64,000 bases of DNA from Halichondria panicea (taxonomy: Eukaryota > Porifera > Demospongiae > Suberitida > Halichondriidae). A program made the translations under genes and the position numbers. This document shows, one piece after another, positions 31,881 to 42,119 of this stretch (positions within the stretch are counted from its first letter, which is position 1; each line of letters starts with the position of its first letter). The DNA is taken from assembly GCF_963675165.1 (NCBI RefSeq), contig NC_087378.1, positions 5,637,205 through 5,701,204 on the forward strand, in the 5' to 3' direction. Below the pieces are notes generated by a model. The model did no database searches. It saw only the letters and a program-made list of their open reading frames with translations, and was not told the DNA's origin.

Positions 31881-33075
31881 TTTTAACAACAATAGATGCA
31901 TGTACATAAGTCTTTTCTTCTCAGTGACTTTATATAGATAAGCTAACTTTAATATAAAATTCATTATAGAAAACTAATATAACACTCTAATACTTTTGAG
32001 CGAAAGCAAAAACATGGCGAGAGGCATTAGCACAGCGCCAGCTTGAACACTAGTTACATAATGATAAACAAGAAAAAGAGCATCCTTATTATGCCTCGAG
32101 GCGTAGCCGCACGAGGGATACGGTAAAGCTGACTGTGTGTGTGTGTGTGTGTGTGTCTGTGGTGTGTGTGTGTCTGTGTGTCTGTGTGTCTGTTCCAGCT
32201 GTAACTGCTCAACGGTTGCAATGCGACGAAAACTAACAGCTTCTATAGGCTTCTAGCCACGTTCTCTTGGATTTTGATTCGTGGATTAGCAAACTAAAGC
32301 TTCTTTCTCGAGTTATGGCTAGTTTGACTCACATTGAAGGCTGTTGCAGTCTCTTCAGAATCTTTCATAGCATCATCTGCCCGCACAAACTTTCTATTCA
32401 ACATATGAGTTAGCCTTGCACTAAAGCGCTAGCTTTTTGTTAGCTACAAGACTCAGAAAATACCTGTTAAAACAGCTAGCTAGCAGTAGCCATTTGTGAA
32501 ATTGATCTCTTTGGACACACCCTTTAATTATTCCTATGGATGTAATGCGCATGCGCGCTCATTCCCCAGATCCAGATCCTCCTGGCAGAATCATATTTTT
32601 CTTGAGGGCCTGGTAAGCCACAAAACACTACTATAGATAACAATATGCATGTACACAAGTCTTTTCTTCTTAAATATTATAATTATACACTGCATGAACT
32701 ACAGATCCAATTTTCTTCTTTCTTGAGGTCCTGGTATTAAAGCCACATAATACAACAATAGATGCATGTAATAAGTCTTTTCTTCTCAGTGACTTTATAT
32801 AGATAAGCAAACTTTATGAAATAATTATGCACTTCCGCTTATAATTAATTGAAAACAAAATCTTCTTCTTTGTTGCTTCCTAGATCCTTGAGGTCCTGGT
32901 ATAAGCAGCCACAAAACACAACAATGATACCATAATTATACAATTGCAAGTCAGTTTTAGACAGATTATTTTATACACTTTTTCCTCTTCTATACTTTCT
33001 CTTCTATACTTTTGAGCGAAAGCAAATCATGGCGAGAGGCATTAGCACAGCGCCAGCTTGAACACTAGTTACATC
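31881..33075 (+). repeat. Degenerate tandem block with a conserved ATGGCGAGAGGC segment
   Basis: Units beginning TTGAGGTCCTGGTA (variants near 32603, 32722, 32890) and AACAATAGATGCATGTA...AAGTCTTTTCTTCT (near 31888, 32637, 32752) recur three to four times. GCGAAAGCAAA, ATGGCGAGAGGCATTAG and CACAGCGCCAGCTTGAAC are repeated almost exactly at 31998-32055 and 33013-33073. The conserved piece has an ATG followed by a 10-codon frame. It might be a gene start that was duplicated, but I have no protein evidence. Confidence 0.5.
32090..32270. mobile_element. CA-rich MITE family, copy 3 (inverted)
   Basis: Starts ATTATGCCTCGAGGCG, has GGATACGGTAAAGC, a long TG-rich microsatellite (about 32133-32195), CAGCTGTAACTGCTC and TTCTATAGGCTTCTAG. 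This is the reverse order of the copies at 11.4 and 56.3 kb. It sits inside the tandem block. Confidence 0.55.
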
Positions 33076-33486
33076 AGCATTAAAGCTGGACGATTAACAG
33101 CTGCTCAAGTGAGAATTTGTTACACAGTTACAGGTGGTTCTATAATTGGGTCCAGAGGAGGCTTAGGTCATGGATTTCTTCTTTCAGACTAGTGTCTGTA
33201 ACTTTAAAACGTTATTTTGCAATACAATCAACTCTGCATGAGCGGATATTGCAAACGGTCTGGAACGTATAGAGATCTTCTGATTCAGATTCAGTTAAAG
33301 GCAGTTAAAGGCAGTATGGCAATAGAATAATTAATGTTTGGTATTTTCTTTTTCAGAGTGTAACGTTTACTCCAAAATCGATCAAAATCGATCCCTCACA
33401 GGCATACCACCAACAACAGGGTTTGAAAAACTAATCACAAAAAAAAAGTGGGCCGAATAAACTTTTGGGTCTGCAAAAGCCTCAGC
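33076..33486. other. No gene recognised
   Basis: AT-rich spacer with microduplications (CAGTTAAAGG near 33293-33312; CTTCTATACTTT just before). No gene. Confidence 0.35.
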
Positions 33487-33981
33487 CCGACTAGAAAAAC
33501 ATTTGCAATGTGAAAAATTGCTAGGATTGGCAAGCGTGGAAACAAGAAATCAGACGAGAGCCAATCCGTTACAACGTCAATCACATGTACTGGTAGTTTT
33601 CCCATGTTTTCCCAGCCGCGCAATTTTTACTGGTGGAGTGATGACCAATCCCTTATTATACATCCATTTTGGAATGTGCGGGCACATAATTATGATGATT
33701 TGTGATGAATTGATGTTCCTAATACATGCAGTGTTGAGCACAGATATACACAGATATAATGCGTAGTAACATGCACGGACCGTACTGGTGACCTGCATGG
33801 AATGATGTGGTGGATGGAAGCTGGTAGATAGATCTGGAACACTTTAATATACTATGTATTGTACATGTTCATGACGTTGTAACGGATTGGAGTTATGCTC
33901 TCGTCTGATTTCTTGTTTCCACGCTTTTTTGTGGCCAATCCTAGCAATTTTTCACATTGGAAATGTTTTTCTAGTCGGATT
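33487..33981. mobile_element. Non-autonomous DNA transposon with ~110-bp inverted ends (copy A)
   Basis: The left arm has CGACTAGAAAAACATTTGC, GTGAAAAATTGCTAGGATTGG, GCGTGGAAACAAGAAATCAG, ATCCGTTACAACGTCA. The right arm repeats the same words inverted and ends TTTTTCTAGTCGG at about 33981. The arms match those of 42839-43801 and the segment at 14.0-14.47 kb, placing it in one family whose larger member carries the P/THAP-type transposase. The interior is about 260 bp and non-coding. Confidence 0.75.
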
Positions 33982-34326
33982 CCCTTTCTTTTTCAGTACA
34001 GTTTACGTATCATGACATGCATAAGTACATCAAGAGGCAGTACAGAAGTTCAAAAAGAGAAGACAGGACTAATCAGATATCTTCTCGAATATCTCTGGAC
34101 TAATAATTAGCTATAATGTAATATTGCTTGATATGTTGAATTTGTGAATCAGTATTAAATGATAGCCATTTTAAGAGCATGATATGTAGCCAGTGTATAT
34201 AGCATGCCGAAAGGGAACTAGAGCTGAAAAGTGTGAAGACTGCACTGGAAAAGCACTGCACTGATTTTAGGCACGGTTTATTAGCCACGCCTATCTATGG
34301 CCACAACGCAATTGCTGAGTCATTAA
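33982..34326. other. No gene recognised
   Basis: AT-rich spacer. The first bases, ATTCCCTTTCTTTTTCAG, are shared with the outer flank of the related element at 42.8 kb, so the family boundary may extend a little further. Confidence 0.35.
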
Positions 34327-34937
34327 AGATGGCGGAATTGTCTAGGTAAGAGACTGAGGCAATCACAAATCTGAAGAAGCGCTTTGTAACCAGGTTGTAG
34401 TCGTTCCTGTGCAGAATGTCCTGGAGATGGCTGTACTTGGAGCAAATGCTGGGCAAGAAACTTACTTTACTTACTCACTTACTTACTTAGTCTGACAAAG
34501 AGTGGTGAAATGTCGAAATAGTGCAATTTTTAAAATGACAAAATGTTCATGGATTATTAGTAAAACCAGTAGGTTTTACATAGGATTGGCAGTGGGTTTG
34601 CCCGTGTTTAGCAAAATTCACTTATTTTGACTTATGTTCAAACTGTTCTATCTCTGCAGGAAGAGGCAATCTCAGATAGTTTATTTAGCCTTTACTCTGT
34701 TTTTAATGTATTAATATTGTCATTTTAAAAATTGCACTATTTCATCGCACTTTGTCTGACTGACTAAGTGAGTGAGTGAGTGAGTGAGTAAGTTTCTTGC
34801 CCATCATTTGCTCCAAGTACAGCCATCTCCAGGAGATTGTTTCCAAACGAACACAACCTGGATTTCTTCAGATTTGCGATAGGTTTCAAGATGCACCTGA
34901 CCTCTCTTGTCCAACCAAGACAATTCTGCCATTTTCA
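34327..34937. mobile_element. Foldback with ~210-bp arms
   Basis: The arms 34327-34545 and 34718-34937 are inverted copies with indels, sharing GGAGATGGCTGTACTTGGAG, GGGCAAGAAACTTACT and AAAATTGCACTATTTC. The centre (34555-34680) with GGTTTTACATAGGATTGG and AGTGGGTTTGCCC reappears inverted at 43860-43970. On the minus strand, the right arm encodes MAELSWLDKRGQVHLETY, continuing RKSEEIQVVFVWKQSPGDG in an open frame, while the left arm copy is broken. The foldback may therefore have captured or derived from a coding exon. Confidence 0.6.
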
Positions 34938-35289
34938 TTATACGCATGCGCTTTAAAAGCCACAGCCCAGGTACCTCGTGGTTCATGCTATAAGGAAGAC
35001 GCATCAGCTAATTTCTTAGGTGAGTTATACTTATATATATATATACCCACTTGAATGACTTGATATTTACAGTTACACTTGGACTGCTTGCTGCACTTAT
35101 TCTGTTGACGAAGAGCATTTAAAGTTACCTCTACAATTAACAGATAAGTGTGTTTGTTAGCATGCCTTTCAAAAGGAGCAAACTGACAAACCGCAAAACA
35201 CGATACCAAAACCTTCAGACACTATGAAATCCTCTGGTACTGACTATTACAAATCTCATAAGGACATTATTAATCGGCAGCCACAAGGA
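34938..35289. other. Spacer before the Helitron frame
   Basis: Possible 5' flank or leader of the Helitron. No hallmark TC-start could be fixed. No gene. Confidence 0.35.
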
Positions 35290-35640
35290 AGGCTGTGTCC
35301 AAGCATAGAGCATAGAGGATTACACCCCGACGAGGCCACAGCCTCCACGAGTGTCCAAGCATAGGGGTTTACACCCCGAAGAGGCCAAAGCCTCCACAAG
35401 GAGTGCTACGGTCAAGTGGCGAAATTCAAAGCCCGACAAGGCCACAGCCTCCATGGAGTGCTACGGTCAAGTGGCGAAATTCAAAGCCCGACAAGGCCAC
35501 AGCCTCTACAAGGAGGGCTGTGTCTAAGTACAGAATTCAAATCCCGACAAGGCCACAGCCTCCACAAGGAGGGCTGTGTCAAAATATCGGTCTCTGAATC
35601 CTGAGAAAAGTGCTCTTCAAACTCGGCAGTCGATTTCGAC
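35290..35640 (+). repeat. 57-bp tandem repeat encoding the Helitron N-terminal repeat region
   Basis: Five to six units each contain CGACAAGGCCACAGCCTC and GGGCTGTGTC-like words. The spacing is 49, then 55-57 bp as indels accumulate. In the best-preserved last units, each encodes 19 residues, NPDKATASTRRAVSKYRSL. Upstream units have lost frame. N-terminal basic repeats of this kind precede the DUF6570 region in many animal Helitrons. Confidence 0.75.
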
Positions 35641-36600
35641 CCACTACCGCAAAAACCGCAAGAGCTCTCTCACGGACCTCTACTGCGCGGAGGTTATTCT
35701 CTGCAAAAAGTCTTCTCAAACCTCTAGAACGTCGTACAAACGACGTGTGAAGGCTTTTAACGCGAGAAGGAAGCAAAAATACCCGCTAGCTGAACCAAAC
35801 GACCAAGTAATACACTCCCTTAGGACAAGCCTACAGGACCGTTTTCACTAAAAGCAAGGTCCTTACAAAATGCATTCTCGAAGGTTTAGCAAAAATTCCA
35901 AACTGGAAGGACGGCAAAAACAAAGCAGCCCAAAAGTGCATGTAAGCTTGCTGCCAGTGAGGCTCAGCCTAGCCGATCGCAGAAAAGCTGTAGCTGGCGT
36001 CAGTCAAGAGAGACGTCATGGACCAACGTTTCATGTGCATTAAGGACTTTGGCCTTAGGTGCCATACAGATTGTAGAGAGCCTTACTTTTACGAAGCTGG
36101 TTACACCCACGACCACCTGCCTGAATGTACTTACACTAGTGGCATGCACCCAGTATCGAGGAGCCAGTGCACAAACTGCCCACTCATGCTAGCAGACCAC
36201 AAACCTATCGTGTCTGAAAAAACCCCTCAGAAAAAAAAAATTACCCAAACCAAGGTGGGCCTGTACGGCCAGGTGTAGGCAAGTTTCAAACGTAGATTTT
36301 GAAAGAATTGCCGATTTGCAGGACATGTTTTGCGAGGACCTTCAAGTCCTCAGAGACCGCCTGGACAGCCTCCACACGTGTCCGTATGTGCACACGCACA
36401 TACAGGAATGGGAAGTCCCACTCGACCCTGAAATTCCAGATCACGAATCAAAGGCGGGCAATTTGAGGATGGGCCATTGTCACTTGTTTGGGAGCGTTAG
36501 TGACAATCAGTTGAGGATTCTCAAGAAACGCTCTCGTGCACTATCCCGCCCTGTCCAAGTTACAAGGGCAAGTGTACGAAGCAATAAGACCAAAGCTAGA
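35576..36600 (+). pseudogene. Helitron protein, N-terminal and Cys/His-rich region
   Basis: Blocks in order: TRQSISTHYRKNRKSSL, then a basic stretch, at 36018 MDQRFMCIKDFGLRCHTDC, with HLPECTYTSG and SQCTNCPLMLADH, and at 36316 MQDMFCEDLQVLRDRLDSLH with HTCPYVHTHIQEWEVPLDP. Several Cys and His pairs suggest zinc binding. The blocks are in different frames with stops between them. It belongs to the long Helitron polyprotein that continues downstream. Confidence 0.55.
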
Positions 36601-37255
36601 CGCTGGCATTAAAAACCACAACTATCAGCTGCTCCTAGAAGCTTGCGAACTAACTTTCGACAAGCTGTTTGATCGCAATTGCGTAGAACCACAGGATGTC
36701 GGTAAATGTAGCGATACGCTAGACACACCCTTTAGAGTTAAACATCTAGAAGCTTTGCTCATGTCTAAGTACGCTAAATTAACTCAGCAGTACGAGAAAA
36801 AAGTCCACGACTATGCCCGTGCATGTGTTGCGACGTGGTGCGACATGGCCCCCCGAGAGCCTTCCCGAAAGTTTTGCCTGGTTAACCGTCGTAAGCTTTG
36901 CTGGTTAACGAGGATGTGTGGGAGGAAGAAGAAGTTTACATGTGTAACCACTGTAAACCAAAGATAAAGTTGGACATAATTCCACCTAGGGTCGTAGTGA
37001 ACGGTCTAGAAACGGCACACCTGCCAGACGAGCTTTAGCTTGCAATTGATTCAACTAGCGAAAACGTTTCAAACTGTCATCAGGTTGCATCCGTATTCGA
37101 AGAAAGTTCCTTCGTACAATTGTCTCAAAGCGTGCCGCGGTAACATGTTCATTCTGCCATTGCCCATGGCAAACACGGCTGAAACGCTAGCTCTGAACGA
37201 ATGCGGACTGCCTAAACCGCAGCTGTACGTTAAAGGGTTCCCGTTGACATAAACA
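36536..37255 (+). pseudogene. Helitron DUF6570-like region
   Basis: Encodes a helical stretch with KLTQQYEKKVHDYARACVA, then (other frame) CNHCKPKIKLDIIPPRVVVN with GLETAHLPDEL, followed by LAKTFQTVIRLHPYSKKVPS and LKACRGNMFILPLPMANT. A CxxC pair, IPPR-x-x-x-NGLE and a later N-x-F-x-LPLPM are the layout of the DUF6570 domain found just before Helitron Rep domains. The role in transposition is unknown. A premature stop after LPDEL and frame changes inactivate it. Confidence 0.65.
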
Positions 37256-37429
37256 AAATCGAAGGAGCTTTGACAAAACTCAAAGAAATCAACTGGTTGT
37301 ACACGTAGACGTGCAACCGGGAAAAGTAGAACAGTCCATGGAGGACGTAGTCATAGAGGTTGCAAACAGTACCATGCTCGAAAAGGTGACCGACGGCCGC
37401 TTACACGGTACGTAGTTTAGACACGTTCA

Positions 37430-38330
37430 AACCCAACGTTGCCGACATAGACCAGTTTAAATGCTCAAGGTAGACGAATATCCGTTAAAAAGTAGCCAGG
37501 AGCATTTAGACGTCATGTGCTTCCCAAACCTTTTCCCAACAGGTAGATTCGGCGAGTTTCACCCTCGCGACGAGCACCTGAGTTTCAGCGAGTACGTAAA
37601 GTCGCGTCTAAACAACAAAGACTCTAGGTACCAAAAACTCTTGAGAGAGATCAAGGCCAACGTGCTTAAAAACACCACGAACAGACATTCCTCTGTCAAA
37701 GACCTGCTGAAACAGCTAGAAAAAAAGACGGCGAGCTAGAGGGAAACCTCTCCACAATCATGCGTAGTGTGCGTGGAACCAAGCAGTACTGGCAGCCGGT
37801 GAATTGAATGCTCTAGTTAGGGAGAATGGTCCAGCTACCATTTTCATGACGTTAAGCTGTGCAGAATATAGCTCGCCAGAGTTCCTTAAGCTACTCGGCG
37901 ACTACGATCCCAGCTCAAAAGTAAAATGTGCAATAAAGTCTCGGTGTCCAAGCAGTTCTCGCACAAATTCCACGCGATGTTCCAAATTGTAATTATGCGT
38001 GGCAAGTTGTTTGGCGAGGTGGTGTGCTCTTTTATCAAAAAAGAGTTTCTGGACAGAGGTGCACCGCATTACCACGTCATGCTTTGGATAAAGGGAGCCC
38101 CCGTGATGGGGGTCGACCCCGATCATGTGGTTCTCGCCTGGATACAGGAGAGAATCACGTGTAACATCCCAGACAAAGAAACTAACCCGGAACTGTATGC
38201 CTTGGTCATGAAATATCAGATGCATCGGTGCAACAACTACTGTTCTAGGCCTAGACACATGGGTAAGGGAAAGTACATTAAAAGGTGTAGATTCAACTTT
38301 CCCAGAATAGCGACGGCTCTTTAAACGTAC
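37430..38330 (+). pseudogene. Helitron Rep: N-terminal domain and HUH motif
   Basis: Frames give MLKVDEYPLKSSQEHLDVM with CFPNLFPTGRFGEFHPRDEH, the usual opening of the Helitron-like N domain, then ENGPATIFMTLSCAEYSS. From 37926 the frame gives FHAMFQIVIMRGKLFGE and DRGAPHYHVMLWIKGAP. HYH (38067-38075) is the metal-binding HUH motif of rolling-circle nucleases, which nick one strand and attach to it. MHRCNNYCSRPRHMGKG downstream is another conserved Cys/His block. At least four frameshifts or stops are present. Confidence 0.8.
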
Positions 38331-38372
38331 GATCTTCCCAGAAAAGGAGCCAGAATCAACGATTACAATCCC

Positions 38373-38837
38373 TTGCTGCTGCACCTTTGGAAAGCTAACG
38401 TTGACGTCCAGTACATAGCCGAGACCAGCATGGCGCTCACCGGTTACATTACGGCGTACGTCACAAAAGCAGAGAAAAGGGCCATGCAAGACATGTTTGC
38501 GGAACTGTCTAGCCTGTCTAGCACGGGCACTACTCTCTACAAGAAGTTGTGGAAGTTTGCTTTAATAGCCCGAGAAGTAGGGCAGCACGAGGGGTACGAC
38601 CAAGTTACAGGTAACCACTTTCATGAGGATGTTCACTACGTGAATGCTTCGCTACCGTACAAACGCAATAGAAAGCTCAAAAACTACGCTCAGCTCTTAA
38701 AAATGAACCCGAAAAGCACTGACATGTACGCCCCTAGCCTGATAGACGTTCACTATCCAAACAGGCCAGACAGACAGTCCTCCATGTGCCTGCACGACTT
38801 CGTCGCATACATTGACTTGTACGCTAGGGACCGCTAG
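38373..38837 (+). pseudogene. Helitron Rep: catalytic tyrosine part
   Basis: The frame carries LLHLWKANVDVQYIAETSMA and LTGYITAYVTKAEK. The two tyrosines (38445-38447 and 38457-38459) with a following lysine fit the Y-x3-Y-x2-K arrangement of the two-tyrosine Helitron Rep, which covalently joins the DNA ends. NRKLKNYAQLLKMNPKST and DLYARDR end the block before a stop at 38835. It is the best-preserved segment of this element. Confidence 0.8.
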
Positions 38838-39690
38838 GGTGAGAAAATGTACAAGAGGCTCGTGAAACCTCGCGTTATCAGTCACCCCACGTACGACACC
38901 AACAGAAAAGAACAGGAGCAAGAGTACTACTACTGCCTCATTTGTCCCGTTCGTTGACGAGAGTGACCTCCTCGACGGAGAGTTGCGCGTTCGAGAGGAG
39001 AGAGGAGGCAGAACGAAGGCCTCCTCGCTCACCACGACAAGCTCCAGAAGATGTTGGACGTCAATAAGAGATCGCGGGATATCTCAAACGCCAGAAGGTC
39101 GAAACGTCAGAAAAAAGAGGTGGAGGAGGAAGACGAAAAAGACGACGTCAACCTCCTGCTCCAGGGGGCATGGCTAAATCACACTTGGATCGCCATCTCG
39201 AGCTAGACCTCGACGTAGACCCCATAACGCTGGACAGGAGACTGTCCATGCTAAACGACGACCAAAGCCGTGTGTACAAAAAAATCACTACGCATTTGTT
39301 GCACGAATTAGACCACGAAAAAGGAGCCTGTAAATGCACAGACATCAAACCGTTGTGGTGTGGGGGCCCTCATTCAGGTGCTTAGAGGCCAGATTTACCC
39401 AATTCAAGTGCAGTAGCCGCCCCCACGGGCCTAGCAAGTTGTAATGTAAACGGTGTTACCATAGAGCACGACAGTAAAACTGCCCAAACAAACGCTAAAA
39501 TACCTCAGGCAACAACTAATGAAAGTGTTCATAATTGACGAGGTGTCCATGGTGTCAAGTCTCAATCTAACGTACATACATTTGAGACTTGACGAGATCT
39601 ACGGGGGGGCCGAATGGTTTGGGGGTAAAACAATGCTCTTTGTGGGCGACATCCTCCAGCTACTACCCCGTTAACGGTGCACCGGTGTTC
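38838..39690 (+). pseudogene. Helitron Pif1-like helicase, N-terminal half
   Basis: After a linker with RLVKPRVISHPTYD and a Lys/Glu-rich stretch, the frame at 39170 gives LNDDQSRVYKKITTHLLHEL and DHEKGACKCTDIKP, the lead-in to the nucleotide-binding loop. The Walker A loop itself is missing, apparently through an internal deletion near 39360. Walker B is IIDEVSMVSS (39530-39559), and motif III is GDILQLLP (39645-39668). The protein would unwind DNA 5' to 3' during transposition. Multiple stops. A half-length copy of 38940-39700 lies at 18879-19263. Confidence 0.8.
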
Positions 39691-40544
39691 CAAAGCGTTA
39701 GGGTCCGCAAACATTTGGAAAAGCACAGTAGTGTACGATGAGCTTACCATTAATGAAAGACAAAAAGGGACAAATTGTACACTGAAATACTCGACGGCGT
39801 CAGGAGGGGATTTCCTAGCGAACAGGCAGTCTCTCTCCTGACAGAACGCGTCTTCGATGTGCCCGTACTAGAAAAGTACGAGCAACTGAAACGCGAGGGT
39901 AAAAAACCCATATGCCTTTTCTCGACTAGAAAAGCGTGTGCAACAGTTAACTCTGATCTTTTAAACACTCTAGACAGTAAGATATACCACTGCGTTGTAG
40001 AGCCAACGGAGAGTGGAATAAACAGGTGGAAAAGCGTCTGACGGAAATGAACAAAGACAGCAGCTTGACGGCTGGTCTGGAAGAAGTGCTCGCCGTTAAT
40101 GCCCGCGTCATGTTGAGACGAAACCTGTCCACCGAAGACGGTCTAGTAAACGGAGCCGTAGGCACCGTTCTTGAAATAGAATCTAAACACGTGACTGTTA
40201 AGTTCGACCGTGTGGCAGAACCGTACAAAGTGACCAGAGTCGCTAACCGGTTCTGTGTCTTGAAAAAATTCTACATTTCCAGGAACCAGTTCCCTCTAAT
40301 AGTCGCTTATGCCGTCACCATACACAAGAGCCAAGGTCTCTCGCTCGACTGTGCCATCATCGACCTTTCTGACAGCGTGTTTGGTGAGGGCATGGCGTGC
40401 GTGGCGTTGTCCAGAGTCAGGTCCATAGACGGTGTACACCTGACGTCCTTTACACCCGACTCCATCATGGCCTCTAGAACGTGCGTGGAGGAGTGTAACA
40501 AGCTCAGGCTAGCCAGACTTGGCAGCGTACGAATTGCCTGTTAA
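39691..40544 (+). pseudogene. Helitron Pif1-like helicase, C-terminal half
   Basis: The first frame has LYTEILDGVRRGFPSEQAVS and EGKKPICLFSTRKACATVN. From 40026 a 172-codon frame gives EVLAVNARVMLRRNLSTEDG, LVNGAVGTVLEI, then LIVAYAVTIHKSQGLSLDCA (motif V) and ACVALSRVRSIDGVHL (motif VI). These match the closing part of SF1B Pif1 helicases. The frame ends with a normal stop at 40542, so the 3' half is less decayed than the 5' half. Confidence 0.85.
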
Positions 40545-40929
40545 ACAAAACAGAAAAAGGAAAATGACAGCTGCGATTGTCCCGCCAGCCAAACGGCAGC
40601 GTACGGTTGAAGGTCGACAAACCCCCAGTTAAGAAACGAAAGGAAAGGACGCCTGCGGGTCTTCCCGCCAGCCAAACGGCAATGTAACCTTGAAAGTAAA
40701 GTCCCCAGCAATGTTGACAAACCCCCAGTTAAGAAACTAAACGAGGCAGGCCATAATTATAGTTGAAGACCCAGAAGACCCAGAGAATCGTGGTAGCAAT
40801 CACGGTGAATCGTTCTGCTTCAACCCCTCCGGACGAGGTTGAACAGAAATCGGCATGTTTGCTGCTGAAAATTAATCACCGCAGAAATATTGTCACCGCC
40901 GGCGGACCCCTGACTCGGCCCCATTTACC
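40545..40929 (+). other. Linker between helicase and OTU frames, with internal duplication
   Basis: GCCAGCCAAACGGCA and ACAAACCCCCAGTTAAGAAAC occur twice (about 40586 and 40671; 40617 and 40717), i.e. a duplicated ~100-bp Lys/Pro-rich coding segment. A 9-bp duplication, GAAGACCCA, lies near 40765-40782. Low-complexity charged translation. Confidence 0.5.
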
Positions 40930-41334
40930 ATGGGGGATGGAGCGTGCATGTTCAGGGCAATGTCTGTGGTCATTACCGGCTATCAACGTCAACACATTAC
41001 TGTCAGGTGAGCCATTGTAAAGCACATGTGTGATTTTCAACATTTGTTTAATGGTAAACATTGGGCAGGTTACCCGGACATGATCTCCTACGTCAGGGGC
41101 ACGCAAATGGACCAAACACGTACCTGGGGAACTCACTTGGAGATCTTTGCACTGGCCCATCTGCTCGAGCGAAGGGTGTTCGTCTACGTCTACTCGAGAA
41201 CGGCTGGAAATGCCTGGCTGTGTCACTGTCCGAGCAAAATAGACCCCAACATCCCCCCTCCTCGGGACAAAAAGGGTTTGTATATTTATCACACGGGTGA
41301 CCACTACAAAGTAGTGACATCTGTGACAAAGTAA
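40930..41334 (+). pseudogene. OTU-type cysteine protease domain of the Helitron
   Basis: The frame starting near 40930 gives GDGACMFRAMSVVITGY, in which D and C of the D-G-x-C motif are the predicted catalytic Asp and Cys. Then WGTHLEIFALAHLLERRVFV and IYHTGDHYKVV supply the conserved middle and the catalytic His. OTU enzymes cleave ubiquitin, and OTU domains are known additions in animal Helitrons and Helentrons. One in-frame TGA at 41008-41010 lies within AGGTGAG, which also looks like a splice donor. The frame ends at a stop at 41332. Confidence 0.75.
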
Positions 41335-41705
41335 GTGACTCTACGTGTAGAACTTACGTCCCTCCCTTTCAATGTTTCACACGTACTCTGTGCGTAGGTT
41401 GCCGTTATACACGGAGACTTACGTCAAACGGCCTGGCCTGTTCATTGAATGTGTGGCTAAAAGTATTCCTTCCATCAACATAATATGGGTAACCACCTTT
41501 TCTTTCTGTTATTACTTAAAGTAATTGACTCAAGTGTAGAACTTAATTGTTCAATGTTTCACACGCACTCTGTGCGTAGGTTGCCCATTGTTGTTTGTTC
41601 ATGGAGACTTATGTCAAACGGTTTACTGCCCGTTCAGTATTCCTTCCATTTGTGTCTCTGAGCACACTGGTCCAAGAGACCTTAGAGCTAACAAACAAAC
41701 CAACA
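41333..41705 (+). repeat. Tandem ~185-bp duplication downstream of the OTU frame
   Basis: Two copies share GTGTAGAACTTA, TTCAATGTTTCACACG, ACTCTGTGCGTAGGTTGCC, GGAGACTTA and TCAAACGG, in the same order (about 41349-41470 and 41533-41650). Non-coding. It may be the 3' end region of the Helitron. Confidence 0.65.
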
Positions 41706-41912
41706 AATGGGCAACCATAATTTCTTTTGAGCGTCAATACGGTGAGTGAAGACTATTGTGAGTATTCAATGTTACTGTGTGTTTATCCCCTGCAGTGTCC
41801 CAATAACAAAAGACACGTGATGTGAACGGGGTGTATAGGGCTCTAGGCGAATCCCTCGAAAACCGAGATGAAGGCCGTACCTCAAAGGTGCCGGCCGAAT
41901 GAAACGAAACAA

Positions 41913-41927
41913 CACCCTTTTGAAAAG
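41913..41927. other. Candidate 3' hairpin near the Helitron end
   Basis: CCCTTTTGAAAAGGG is a short perfect inverted repeat, and CTAA follows about 15 bases later. Helitrons end with a hairpin and CTRR, but the base after CTAA is C, not the expected T. The call is weak and is listed for position only. Confidence 0.2.
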
Positions 41928-42119
41928 GGAAAAACAAAACACTAACTCATAATTATTATATACATGTTTTGAATGCACTCCCACTTGCAGGCAAAAAATT
42001 TATTTTATCAGTAGGTTTTACATAGAATTGTTAATAATACATTCAAGAGTTCAATCGATCAAGAGTACTACTTTATGGTCACTGGTGCATTGAATATCTG
42101 CAGATGGAGGAGTTCAAAC

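Noticed and set aside
35290-35640. CRISPR-like array
   Set aside because: The 57-bp units are contiguous coding repeats without unique spacers, in eukaryotic DNA.
37902-38489. 195-codon minus-strand frame
   Set aside because: It is the antisense shadow of the Helitron Rep region, whose plus strand carries the HYH and tyrosine motifs.
38697-39035. 112-codon minus-strand frame
   Set aside because: Antisense shadow of the Helitron Rep-to-helicase linker.
41913-41946. Definite Helitron 3' end (hairpin plus CTAA)
   Set aside because: The base after CTAA is C, not the T expected from insertion between A and T, and there is no second copy to confirm.
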